In this document: piece after piece, positions 8,525 to 16,913 of the stretch | Position numbering within the stretch: position 1 is the stretch's first letter | How the letters are laid out: each line of letters begins with the position of its first letter | Assembly: GCF_002115785.1 (NCBI RefSeq) | Contig: NZ_JFJY01000004.1 | Coordinates: 297,961 to 361,960, forward strand | Length of the DNA stretch: 64,000 nt | Direction of reading: 5' to 3' | Source of the DNA: Thalassospira sp. MCCC 1A03138 | Lineage (GTDB): Bacteria > Pseudomonadota > Alphaproteobacteria > Rhodospirillales > Thalassospiraceae | Made by a program: the position numbers and the translations under genes | Notes under the pieces: generated by a model | Database searches by the model: none | Told to the model about the DNA's origin: nothing | Seen by the model: only the letters and a program-made list of their open reading frames with translations

Positions 8525-10042
8525 TTATTTCCAGCTCATCTGGAAGAAGCGCGGAATAGCATCCGTGGTCGGTGCATATTCCAGATCCTTGGTGAACACG
8601 TAGTTCGAGTTATAGGAGAACAACGGCAACCAATAGGCTTCTTCCGCAATACGCTTCAGGGCTTTGGCGTAGTATTCCTTGCGCTCGTCGGGATCGACGG
8701 AACTGTCGGCAACATCCAGCCATTCCTTGACCTGCTCGTCTTGCGCACTGTCAAGACTGCCAAGCTTGAAATACTGGCTGACGATCGCCGACGCATCATT
8801 GATCGAATAGGATCCCCATGTCTGGAACGACATCGGCACCTCGCCCTTCATGTTCAGTTCACGCAAGGCGGAGTATTGCAGAAGCTTGAAATTGCTTTTG
8901 ATGCCGACCGCTTCGAGATAGCCCAGCATGGCTTCGGCATATTCGCGATCACGATAGGCATAGAAGTCAATTTCAAGTCCATCCGGATAACCGGCTTCGG
9001 CAAGAAGCTGTTTGGCTTTTTCAGGGTCATAGTCATAGACGGTAACGTCCTGTGCGCAACCGAACTGCGACGGGAAGCACGCCGAATTGACGACGCGGGA
9101 TTTTCCCTTGAGCATTGATGCAACGATGGCTTCGCGATCAATCGCATGCGAAATTGCCTGACGCACAAGCTTGTTGGTGAACGGGTTGTTTTCACCGCTG
9201 CGACCGGCGGCATCAAAGTCAAGATATCCAATACGCATGGTGCTTTCGTTGGCAACCGTGAATTCACCCATCGCGCCAAGGCTTTCGGCCTGATCTGGCG
9301 GCACCTGCCAGATCCAGTCCAGACCGCCACTGAATAGTTCGGCCGCCTGGGTGTTGAAATCGGGAATGGTGCGGATATCGAGACGACCGATATCGGCCTC
9401 TCCCTTCGGGCTGTCCTTGTGATAATTTTCGTACTTCTCCAGCACGAAATGCTTGCCCGGCTCAACCGAAACAACCTTGTAAGGACCGGTCCCCACCGGA
9501 TTAAGCCCCATGCCGGTCGGACCAACCTCGGCATAATATTCGTTGGGATAAATCGATACCGGCCCGGCAAGATATTCAATCGCCGCCGGGAATGGCGCTT
9601 TCAGATGAATGCGGACCTTGAACTGGTCAATCTTCTCGGCACTTTTCATCCAGTTGACGTTGCGCTGGGTTTTAACGCCGTTCTTTTCGTCCGCAACCCA
9701 GTTCACGGTCGCAACCACATCGTCGGCGTCGAAAGGCTCACCATTGTGGAACGTCACACCTTGGCGAAGATTGAATTCAAGGGTTTTGTCATCAACCCAT
9801 TTCCAGTCCGTCGCCAGATTTCCCTTATACTCGCTGGTATAAGGATCGCGATACACCAGCCCATCCCAGATGGAGCGTTGCAGAATGACGCCTTCACGTG
9901 CCGAGTTGAAATAACTGTCGACATTTTCAAGCTCTTTGGAGAATGCGACATTGAGAGTATCGTCTGCTTTGTTGGCAGCGGCTGTTCCAGCAGCGGCCAT
10001 GACGAGGGCAAAGATTCCAGCCCCCTTAAGGATCTGTTTCAT
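8525..10042 (-). CDS. Peptide ABC transporter substrate-binding protein (DppA/OppA type)
   Basis: A 505-residue periplasmic binding protein of the SBP_bac_5 family and first gene of the operon. The ATG at 10042 follows a perfect AGGAGG and opens a signal peptide (MKQILKGAGIFALVMAAAGTAAA). Family hallmarks include LEFNLRQGVTFHNGEPFDADDVVA and NPVGTGPYKV. An upstream in-frame codon at 10093 is discarded because it lacks both a ribosome binding site and a sensible leader. Ligand class is short peptides; the gamma-glutamyltransferase and M20 peptidase downstream hint at unusual or modified peptides. Confidence 0.92.
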   Translation of the reverse strand: MKQILKGAGIFALVMAAAGTAAANKADDTLNVAFSKELENVDSYFNSAREGVILQRSIWDGLVYRDPYTSEYKGNLATDWKWVDDKTLEFNLRQGVTFHNGEPFDADDVVATVNWVADEKNGVKTQRNVNWMKSAEKIDQFKVRIHLKAPFPAAIEYLAGPVSIYPNEYYAEVGPTGMGLNPVGTGPYKVVSVEPGKHFVLEKYENYHKDSPKGEADIGRLDIRTIPDFNTQAAELFSGGLDWIWQVPPDQAESLGAMGEFTVANESTMRIGYLDFDAAGRSGENNPFTNKLVRQAISHAIDREAIVASMLKGKSRVVNSACFPSQFGCAQDVTVYDYDPEKAKQLLAEAGYPDGLEIDFYAYRDREYAEAMLGYLEAVGIKSNFKLLQYSALRELNMKGEVPMSFQTWGSYSINDASAIVSQYFKLGSLDSAQDEQVKEWLDVADSSVDPDERKEYYAKALKRIAEEAYWLPLFSYNSNYVFTKDLEYAPTTDAIPRFFQMSWK

Positions 10043-10096
10043 TATAGCCTCCTGATATGCGTGCCTTACTTCGCGGTGTTCGCGGCAAGACACATT

Positions 10097-10144
10097 AGAT
10101 GTATTTAAAACATCTTGTATTATATTGTAATACAGCGTACTGTA
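10097..10144. promoter_or_regulatory. Cluster of dyads between the peptide operon and its IclR regulator
   Basis: Three inverted repeats lie in the 177-base divergent spacer: AGATGT/ACATCT (10097-10115), TGTATTA-5-TAATACA (10116-10134) and TACAG-4-CTGTA (10131-10144). IclR proteins bind short AT-rich palindromes near their own promoters. The middle dyad is the best operator candidate and could serve both directions. No clear -35/-10 pair can be assigned. Confidence 0.55.
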
Positions 10145-10219
10145 TAAAACTACGATAAGGCAACTGGAAGCTGCATGTCAACCAGCACGTTTGCCATTAA
10201 AAAACGAGGAAACGCGACC

Positions 10220-10999
10220 ATGGCGAATGCCAAAGCCCGGCAGCAGGACACCCTTTTTGTCACATCCCTTGAAAAGGGCATGCGGATACTCGAAGCTTTT
10301 TCAGAAGATAAAACCGAACTTGGCCTGGCCGATCTTGTAAAGGTTACCGGTCTTGAAAAAAGTGCGGCACAACGATATGCCAACACGCTTTACGAACTTG
10401 GCTATCTGGAAAAGAATCCGGAGACTCGCCGGTTTCGGCCATCCGTCAAATATCTGGAAATGGCGTACAGTTATCTATGGGCTGATTATCTGGCGCAGTT
10501 GGCAATGCCCCGACTGATCGACCTGAGCCGCCAGACATCCCAAACCATCAACATGGCCGAGCCAATCGGAACCGACATTATTTATGTCGTGCGCATGCCC
10601 AACCATCGCACCAATTTCGGAGCTTCTGCAATTGGCCGACGGGTGCCGGCACTGGTTGCCTCGTCCGGGCGCATTATCCTGAGCCGCCAGTCAGATCAGG
10701 CCATTCGTGACGCAGTGAATAATTGGCCAATCCGGCAATACACCCCCCGGACAACGATGGATCGCGATGCCATACTCGATAATATCCTGATGGCACGCGA
10801 AAAGGGATATTGCACCACACAGGGGCAGGTTTTACCCGATGAAGTCAACGTTGCCGCCCCGATCTGCAGCATTGACGGAATACCGGTTGGCGCCATCCAC
10901 TGTTCTTTGCCGTCGATCCGATGGACAATCGAACGTGCGGAAGCAGAAATTGCCCCGCTTGTAGTTGAAGCAGCCCAATCGATCGTGCCATCCAGATAA
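10220..10999 (+). CDS. IclR family transcriptional regulator
   Basis: 259 residues from the ATG at 10220, preferred over 10175 because GAGGA precedes it at normal spacing. An N-terminal winged helix ([32 protein letters not shown]) is followed by the IclR effector domain ([36 protein letters not shown]-like region and VAAPI). It is transcribed away from the peptide-import operon and is its probable local regulator. The effector is unknown; a peptide or amino-acid breakdown product would fit. Confidence 0.88.
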   Translation: MANAKARQQDTLFVTSLEKGMRILEAFSEDKTELGLADLVKVTGLEKSAAQRYANTLYELGYLEKNPETRRFRPSVKYLEMAYSYLWADYLAQLAMPRLIDLSRQTSQTINMAEPIGTDIIYVVRMPNHRTNFGASAIGRRVPALVASSGRIILSRQSDQAIRDAVNNWPIRQYTPRTTMDRDAILDNILMAREKGYCTTQGQVLPDEVNVAAPICSIDGIPVGAIHCSLPSIRWTIERAEAEIAPLVVEAAQSIVPSR

Positions 11000-11186
11000 G
11001 GTAAAACCCGGCCCGGCCAGACCAAGGGAACGCCAGCGTAGCCACAGACAGACTCACAGCTTTGGAAAATACAGAATAACGCGGCCCTGCCTTAACCAAT
11101 TTGCAACAGCTTATGGGCGAAAACCGGCATAAGATCTGGCGGACAGAAATCAGATCATAATTTTTAAAAAAGTTCAGAGCATTCAA

Positions 11187-12437
11187 TTGGCACGCAGCAA
11201 AACCAGATCAGGCTTGATCGCGGCCTTGGACATCGGCACGTCCAAGGTCTGTTGCTTTATTGCCCGACGTGAAAAGGGCGAAGCCCCGAAAGTCATCGGC
11301 ATCGGACATAATATGTCCAAGGGGTTGCAAAGCGGATCAATCGCCAATCTTGACGCTGCGCAGGAAGTCGTCCTTGCGGCGGTGAATGCGGCCGAGAAAA
11401 TGGCGGGCCATACGATTGATTCCGTCATCGTCAATCTATCTGGCGGCAGCCCGGAATCAGAAACCCACACGGTTGAACTGCCGCTGGGATCGCGTCCGAT
11501 CGGCAATCTTGAAATCCGTAAACTGAACGATCAGAAGGACGCCGTTCTGCGCCAGGCGGGTGACGAGTTGATCCACACCGTGCCGCTGGGCTTCAGGGTC
11601 GATGCCGCCACAGGTCTTCGTGATCCGCGCGGCATGTACGGGTCTGTCGTCGGGCTTGATCTGCATTTTGTGCGCACCCAGACCGCCCCGCTTCGCAATC
11701 TGGAAACCCTTCTGGGGCGCTGCCATCTCGGGATCGAGGAAACGGTGGTCACCCCGCTGGCATCGGGCCTGTCGGCTTTGACTGCCGATCAACGCGACCT
11801 TGGGGCGACTGTCATCGATATGGGGGCCGGCACCACAAGCGTTGCCGTCTTCCACGGTGGACAGGTGATCTATACCGCGACCGTACCGGTCGGCGGGGCG
11901 CATGTGACGCGCGATATCGCCTATGGGCTTAACACGTCGCTTAATCATGCCGAACGCATGAAAACACTGCATGGCAGCGCGCTGACATCGCCGTCCGACG
12001 ATCAGGAAATCCTAGCGGTCCCTGTAATCGGCGATGAAGATGAAAACAATGTCAATCATGTGCCGCGCTCGATGCTGATCAACATCATCAAGCCGCGTCT
12101 TGAAGAAACGTTTGAGTTGATTCGCGATCAGTTGGACGAACATGGCCTGTCGCAGATCGGCGGCCGTTCCATCGTTCTGACGGGTGGCGCCAGCCAGCTT
12201 AACGCGATTGCCGATCTGGCAAGCCAGATGTTCGAACGCCCGGCCACCATTGCCACACCGCACGGGGTATCAGGTCTTGCCGAAGCAACGGCCGGCCCGG
12301 CATTTTCGGCCTGTGCAGGTTTGTTGTTGCGCGCCCTTCAGCAGCAGAACGATCCGCTTAGCGAAGCAATGGCCCAAATCCGTCAATCGGGTGGGCGTTG
12401 GGGTCGACTTGGCGCATGGTTCAAGGAAAACTTCTAG
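11187..12437 (+). CDS. ftsA: Cell division protein FtsA
   Basis: 416-residue actin-like ATPase that tethers FtsZ to the membrane at the division site. It shows the phosphate-1 motif ALDIGTSKVCCFIA, the SHS2 (1C) domain, phosphate-2 MGAGTTSVAVFHGG, adenosine motif IVLTGGASQL and a C-terminal amphipathic segment ending WGRLGAWFKENF. Translation starts at a TTG with a weak upstream AG-rich site; no ATG gives a better N-terminus. Unlike the classical cluster, ftsQ, ddl and mur genes are not upstream; a regulator gene is. Confidence 0.93.
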   Translation: MARSKTRSGLIAALDIGTSKVCCFIARREKGEAPKVIGIGHNMSKGLQSGSIANLDAAQEVVLAAVNAAEKMAGHTIDSVIVNLSGGSPESETHTVELPLGSRPIGNLEIRKLNDQKDAVLRQAGDELIHTVPLGFRVDAATGLRDPRGMYGSVVGLDLHFVRTQTAPLRNLETLLGRCHLGIEETVVTPLASGLSALTADQRDLGATVIDMGAGTTSVAVFHGGQVIYTATVPVGGAHVTRDIAYGLNTSLNHAERMKTLHGSALTSPSDDQEILAVPVIGDEDENNVNHVPRSMLINIIKPRLEETFELIRDQLDEHGLSQIGGRSIVLTGGASQLNAIADLASQMFERPATIATPHGVSGLAEATAGPAFSACAGLLLRALQQQNDPLSEAMAQIRQSGGRWGRLGAWFKENF

Positions 12438-12502
12438 TTTCCCTGACCGTTTCACGTTTTTTCGCGGCCTGCCCGATCCGGCTGGAAAGGCGTTTTACGC
12501 AA

Positions 12503-12541
12503 CGCGAAAATTATTTCGCGAAAAAAACGCGATAATTTTCG
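12503..12541 (+). other. Alternative hairpins in the ftsA-ftsZ spacer
   Basis: CGCGAAA-4-TTTCGCG (12503-12520) overlaps a longer exact repeat CGAAAATTAT (12505-12514) with ATAATTTTCG (12532-12541). The two folds exclude each other. They lie in a 255-base spacer that likely also holds a separate ftsZ promoter. There is no U-tract, so a terminator is less likely than an RNA-stability or processing element. Confidence 0.5.
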
Positions 12542-12692
12542 AAATCTTCCATTGTTATTAATACGGCAATAACTCTTTGCCCGCTAAAACGAATGCCAAG
12601 GTCTAATGTCCGGGGGACACCTGAGACTTAGCGTGGCAACGGGAAGGCCGCGCCGATCTTAAGCTCTAAAGCGCGGAGAGGAAGAGCAAACA

Positions 12693-14378
12693 ATGAGCAC
12701 GATCAATTTTTCCGTTCCTGAAACGGAAGAAAACCTGAAACCGAAGATTACCGTTATCGGCGTCGGTGGCGCTGGCGGAAACGCCGTTAACAACATGATC
12801 GCATCCGAACTTGAAGGTTGTGATTTTGTTGTTGCCAACACCGACTCACAGGCCCTGAGCCAGAGCAAAGCAGCACGCAAGATGCAGCTTGGTCGCAAAA
12901 TCACCCAGGGTCTGGGTGCTGGCGCACGTCCCGATGCGGGCAGTGCGGCCGCCGAAGAATCCATCGAAGACATTCAGGCCCAGCTTGAAGGCAGCCACAT
13001 GGTATTCATCACCGCGGGCATGGGCGGCGGTACCGGTACCGGTGCAGCTCCGGTCATTGCACGTGCTGCCAAGGAAGCAGGCATTCTGACGGTTGGGGTC
13101 GTTACCAAACCGTTCCATTTTGAAGGCACGCGCCGTATGCGCACTGCCGAACAGGGGATCGAGCAGCTTCAGCAATATGTTGATACGCTGATCATCATTC
13201 CGAACCAGAATCTGTTCCGGGTCGCGAATGAAAAAACCACATTCGCAGATGCCTTCCAGATGGCAGATGACGTTCTGCGTAACGGCGTGCGCTCCATCAC
13301 CGATTTGATGATGGTCCCGGGCCTTGTGAACCTTGACTTTGCCGACATTCGCACCGTCATGAGCGAAATGGGCAAAGCCATGATGGGCACCGGTGAAGCC
13401 ACGGGTGAAAAACGTGCCCTTGAGGCCGCCGAGGCCGCCATTGCAAATCCGCTTCTGGAAGATGCTTCGATGAAGGGCGCACGTGCGGTCCTGATCAACA
13501 TCACCGGCGGCATGGATATGGCCCTTTACGAAGTCGACGAAGCCGCGAACCGTATTCGCGAGGAAGTTGCTTCGGAAGCCAACATCATCTTTGGTTCGAC
13601 GTTCGACCCGACCATCGAAGGCGCGCTTCGCGTTTCCGTGGTTGCCACAGGCATCGATGCAGAGGACGTCCGTCGTCCGCAGCCGACCACCGTTTCGGTC
13701 GCGCAGATCAAGGCCGCCGAACAGGCCGCCAAGCCGGCAACCCCGTCCTTTGGTCAGCATGGTGCGGCAGCCACCGTCGCCAGTGCCCCGGAAGCCGCTG
13801 TTGCCAGCGCGCATGATGGCTATCATGGCGGTGCCTCTATCGACGAAATTCCGGCAGAACGTTTTGCCGCAACCGGCAGCGCCCAGCAGCCGGAACTGAG
13901 CAATCAGCCTGCTGGCAACAATACCGGTTCGATCGAACTGGGTCAGACCGTTCTGAAACCGAAGCCGGTTTCGCGCCCGGCACAGCATTTCACCCCGGCC
14001 GAAAAGCCGAAAGAAAACGGTGACATGGCCTTTATCCCGCCGCGCCCGGCCCGTCCGAGCGACGCAGAACAAAATCACAGCCCGGATGTGTTCGAAGCAG
14101 CAGATGCCCAGAACGCAACCCCGCCGCGCTTTGGCCTGCGGACCCTGTTTGGTAAAAACAAGGGCGGTCACGAAGACCATTCAGAACAGTCCCATCACGC
14201 GGCACCGCGTCAGGCACACCCGCAGCCGCAGGCTCCGGCACCACGCCAGACCGAAATGTCGCTTGGCGAGAATGCAAACCAGTCCTTGAAGGCGGATCCA
14301 GCTTCCCGCGTCAAGACGTCGAATGCGTCTGACGACCTTCTGGAAATTCCGGCCTTCCTGCGTCGTCAGGCCAACTGA
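12693..14378 (+). CDS. ftsZ: Cell division protein FtsZ
   Basis: 561-residue tubulin homologue that polymerises with GTP into the division ring. Motifs: [11 protein letters not shown] (25-35), tubulin signature GGGTGTG (111-117), and the T7-loop region [11 protein letters not shown]. The globular core ends near residue 330. A long linker rich in Ala, Pro, Gln and His follows, then the conserved C-terminal peptide [13 protein letters not shown] that binds FtsA and other partners. AGAGGAAG precedes the ATG. The linker makes it much longer than the 383-residue E. coli protein, as is common in alphaproteobacteria. Confidence 0.97.
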   Translation: MSTINFSVPETEENLKPKITVIGVGGAGGNAVNNMIASELEGCDFVVANTDSQALSQSKAARKMQLGRKITQGLGAGARPDAGSAAAEESIEDIQAQLEGSHMVFITAGMGGGTGTGAAPVIARAAKEAGILTVGVVTKPFHFEGTRRMRTAEQGIEQLQQYVDTLIIIPNQNLFRVANEKTTFADAFQMADDVLRNGVRSITDLMMVPGLVNLDFADIRTVMSEMGKAMMGTGEATGEKRALEAAEAAIANPLLEDASMKGARAVLINITGGMDMALYEVDEAANRIREEVASEANIIFGSTFDPTIEGALRVSVVATGIDAEDVRRPQPTTVSVAQIKAAEQAAKPATPSFGQHGAAATVASAPEAAVASAHDGYHGGASIDEIPAERFAATGSAQQPELSNQPAGNNTGSIELGQTVLKPKPVSRPAQHFTPAEKPKENGDMAFIPPRPARPSDAEQNHSPDVFEAADAQNATPPRFGLRTLFGKNKGGHEDHSEQSHHAAPRQAHPQPQAPAPRQTEMSLGENANQSLKADPASRVKTSNASDDLLEIPAFLRRQAN

Positions 14379-14395
14379 CGACATTCTCCGCGCGA

Positions 14396-14427
14396 AAAAG
14401 GGGAAGGCTTTGGCCTTCCCCTTTTTT
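14396..14427 (+). terminator. Rho-independent terminator after ftsZ
   Basis: GGGGAAGGC (14400-14408), loop TTTG, GCCTTCCCC (14413-14421), then six T. The A-run on the left side would let it work on the minus strand too. It separates ftsZ from lpxC. Confidence 0.92.
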
Positions 14428-14598
14428 AAATGCGGATCCGGTCCCTCAAATACCTGCACCTTTGCAACCTGAAATGATATCTGATCGATTTTCCCAGATT
14501 ATTTTGTTTATTTTCAGATAGTTAATCAATTTACAAAGCGTAACAAAGAGTGATTTGTTCTCTTGTCACAGCGCCTGTAGGGTCTGAAACTAAGAAAT

Positions 14599-14629
14599 GG
14601 GGTTCATACCCCGAGCGCCGATAGGGCGC
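14599..14629 (+). other. Two small hairpins in the lpxC leader
   Basis: GGGG-6-CCCC (14599-14612) and GCGCC-5-GGCGC (14615-14629) follow each other 44 bases before the lpxC start. The spacer from the ftsZ terminator to lpxC is about 245 bases, so lpxC must have its own promoter there, but I cannot assign one with confidence. TTGACA at 14634-14639 has no matching -10. Confidence 0.35.
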
Positions 14630-14672
14630 ATTCATTGACAAACTTGACTGACCTGACTTTTTGGGGGTTCCC

Positions 14673-15641
14673 GTGAACAAAATTACTGACCTCGGCGCTG
14701 CCCTTTCGCATTCGGGCGCATCTGATCATGATGTCGTGCGTCAGCGGACCCTTAAAGCACCCATCGGCTGTGCCGGTGTCGGGCTTCATTCAGGTCATAA
14801 AATCCGCATCACCCTTCACCCTGCACCTGAAAATCACGGTATCGTATTCCGCCGCACGGATCTGGATGGCCAACCGCTGTTTCCGGCACGTTACGATGGT
14901 GTGATCGACACGCAGCTTTGCACCTGCCTTGGCGACAGGGATGCCGGGATCAAGATTGGTACCATCGAACATCTGATGGCCGCCCTTGCCGGGCAACGCA
15001 TCGACAATGTTCTGATCGATATTGATGCCGACGAAGTGCCGGTAATGGATGGCAGTTCGGCACCGTTCAACTTCCTGATCGATTGCGTCGGGATTGAGGA
15101 ACAGGAGGCACCGCGTCAGGTAATTGAGGTTCTGAAACCGGTTGAAGTCGAATACAAGGGCTGCACCGCGCGGATCGAACCGGGGCATGGCTTTGAGGTC
15201 GATTTCGAAATCGATTTCGCCAGCAAGGCAATCAACAATCAGCGCATGTCGGTCAAATTCGACGATGGCGTGTTTGTTGCCAATATCGCCCGTGCACGGA
15301 CTTTCGGCTTCCTGCACGAAGTCGAAGCCATGCGGTCGATGGGCCTTGCACGGGGCGGTTCGCTTGATAACGCCGTTGTCCTTTCGGGCGACGAAGTCAT
15401 GAACGAAGAAGGTCTTCGTTACGACGACGAATTCGTCCGTCACAAGATTCTTGACGCGCTTGGCGATCTTTACACCGCCGGCAAGCAGTTGCAGGGCAAA
15501 GTGACGGCATATAAATCCGGTCACCATGTCAACAACCTGCTTTTGAAGGCGCTGTTTGCCGATGCAAGTGCGTGGCGCGTTGTGCCAATGCGCAAATCGG
15601 CCCTTCATGCGGTTGAAGCCCGTGCGCTCGCAACGGCTTGA
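14673..15641 (+). CDS. lpxC: UDP-3-O-acyl-N-acetylglucosamine deacetylase LpxC
   Basis: 322-residue zinc enzyme for the first committed step of lipid A synthesis, in the cytosol. The zinc ligands appear in TIEHLMAAL and FVRHKILDALGDL, and the catalytic His in KSGHHVNN. The GTG at 14673 is taken as start because GGGGG lies 5 bases upstream; the earlier TTG at 14661 would overlap that site. Length matches the family (about 305). It is bounded by terminators on both sides, so it is probably monocistronic. Confidence 0.96.
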   Translation: MNKITDLGAALSHSGASDHDVVRQRTLKAPIGCAGVGLHSGHKIRITLHPAPENHGIVFRRTDLDGQPLFPARYDGVIDTQLCTCLGDRDAGIKIGTIEHLMAALAGQRIDNVLIDIDADEVPVMDGSSAPFNFLIDCVGIEEQEAPRQVIEVLKPVEVEYKGCTARIEPGHGFEVDFEIDFASKAINNQRMSVKFDDGVFVANIARARTFGFLHEVEAMRSMGLARGGSLDNAVVLSGDEVMNEEGLRYDDEFVRHKILDALGDLYTAGKQLQGKVTAYKSGHHVNNLLLKALFADASAWRVVPMRKSALHAVEARALATA

Positions 15642-15669
15642 GAAGCTTTTTTGATATGATCTTGTTTGC

Positions 15670-15698
15670 AAAAAGCGGTCCCTGGGGGCCGCTTTTTT
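15670..15698 (+). terminator. Rho-independent terminator after lpxC
   Basis: AAAAAGCGG pairs with CCGCTTTTT across a CCC/GGG-containing loop, followed by a T-run ending at 15698. It lies about 28 bases past the lpxC stop. Confidence 0.88.
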
Positions 15699-15863
15699 AT
15701 TGCGTTTCCCAATCACAGCTTGTGAAACCGCGATCCGGTTTCCGACCGCGATGCAGAAAAGTGCCTGCTGGGTAACACAACCCCTTGCCCTATGCCCGTA
15801 CAGGCATGGTATAGTCCGGAAAATTCCGCCTGAACGCGTCACAAAGCTTAAGGAAACGTCACA

Positions 15864-16688
15864 GTGCTTCGTAAGGCTTCCGCCAAGAATGTTATTGCTG
15901 CTTGTGGTCTGGCCCTGCTTCTTGCAGCCTGCTCCAGCGACGACAAACCGGCATATGTCGAACGCCCGGTTTCCGAACTTTATAACAGCGCGCAGGACCT
16001 TCTGGACGCCAAGGAATACCAGAAGTCAGCCGAGGCCTTTGATGAGGTTGAACGCCAGCACCCCTATTCTGTGTGGGCGACCAAGGCGACCCTGATGTCG
16101 GCCTATGCCTATTATCAGGACAACAAGTATGACGACGCGATCACAGCCCTTGATCGCTTTATCTCGCTTCATCCGGCAAACCCGGATGTGCCATACGCCT
16201 ATTACCTGAAGGCATTGTCCTATTACGAACAGATTTCCGACGTCGGCCGCGATCAGCAGATGACACAGCATGCGATGGACTCGCTTGATGACGTTATCCG
16301 CCGTTTCCCCGACAGCCAGTATGCGCGTGACGCGAAACTGAAAAAGGATCTGACGGTTGACCACCTTGCTGGCAAGGAAATGAGTGTTGGCCGTTATTAT
16401 CAGGATCGCGGTGAATATCTGGCTGCGATCAACCGGTTTAAAATGGTCCTCGACAAATACCAGACCACCACGCATGTCCCCGAAGCACTAGCGCGCCTGA
16501 CCGAAAGCTATCTGGCACTTGGTCTTGAAGGCGAAGCCAAACGCACCGCATCGGTACTGGGTCATAACTTCCCGGGCAGTCCGTGGTATGAGGAATCATA
16601 CGATCTTCTGGTTGGTGACGGCATAAACACCCGCGAGGGAGAAAGCTGGTGGCATTCGACCACCACCGCCCTTGGTGACTGGTTCTGA
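15864..16688 (+). CDS. bamD: Outer membrane protein assembly factor BamD
   Basis: 274-residue lipoprotein of the BAM complex, which inserts beta-barrels into the outer membrane. The lipobox LLAACSS puts the lipidated Cys at residue 23. TPR-like repeats follow (ELYNSAQDLLDAKEYQKSAEAF, AYAYYQDNKYDDAITALDRFI, VGRYYQDRGEYLAAINRF). Start is GTG at 15864 with AAGGAAA upstream. It has its own transcription unit after the lpxC terminator and sits in the usual alphaproteobacterial place before recN. Confidence 0.94.
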   Translation: MLRKASAKNVIAACGLALLLAACSSDDKPAYVERPVSELYNSAQDLLDAKEYQKSAEAFDEVERQHPYSVWATKATLMSAYAYYQDNKYDDAITALDRFISLHPANPDVPYAYYLKALSYYEQISDVGRDQQMTQHAMDSLDDVIRRFPDSQYARDAKLKKDLTVDHLAGKEMSVGRYYQDRGEYLAAINRFKMVLDKYQTTTHVPEALARLTESYLALGLEGEAKRTASVLGHNFPGSPWYEESYDLLVGDGINTREGESWWHSTTTALGDWF

Positions 16689-16719
16689 TTCTTGACGCGT
16701 CGCGTGACTTCCGACACGA

Positions 16720-16734
16720 GAACGCATCAGGAAC
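16720..16734 (+). promoter_or_regulatory. LexA-type SOS box (GAAC-N7-GAAC) upstream of recN
   Basis: GAAC (16720-16723), seven bases, GAAC (16731-16734). This direct repeat is the consensus of LexA binding sites in alphaproteobacteria (read as GTTC-N7-GTTC on the other strand). It lies 180 bases before the recN start in a 225-base spacer. recN is a classic SOS gene. The promoter itself is not clear. Confidence 0.65.
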
Positions 16735-16913
16735 ACCGATTTCTTGTCAGTTGTTTTTCAACATTTTTCGCTCTTTCCTGCGGCACACAGGGATGCGGCA
16801 GATTTTGCGTTCTGCCAAAGCTTGCAAGGCGCGCTGTGATTGGGCACTCTGCTTGTCGCGACGCTGCCTGACGGGCACGATCGCACCTGTTTTAACAATG
16901 TCAGTATCCCGCA

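Noticed and set aside
12559..12573. TTAA-N7-ATAA, one base from a CtrA site, before ftsZ
   Set aside because: One mismatch in an AT-rich motif is common by chance, and no second half-site supports it.
12846..14180. A 444-codon frame antisense to ftsZ
   Set aside because: Composition is Gly/Arg/Cys-rich without domains, and ftsZ on the other strand is certain.
14661..14672. TTG at 14661 as lpxC start
   Set aside because: It overlaps the GGGGG ribosome binding site that serves the GTG at 14673.
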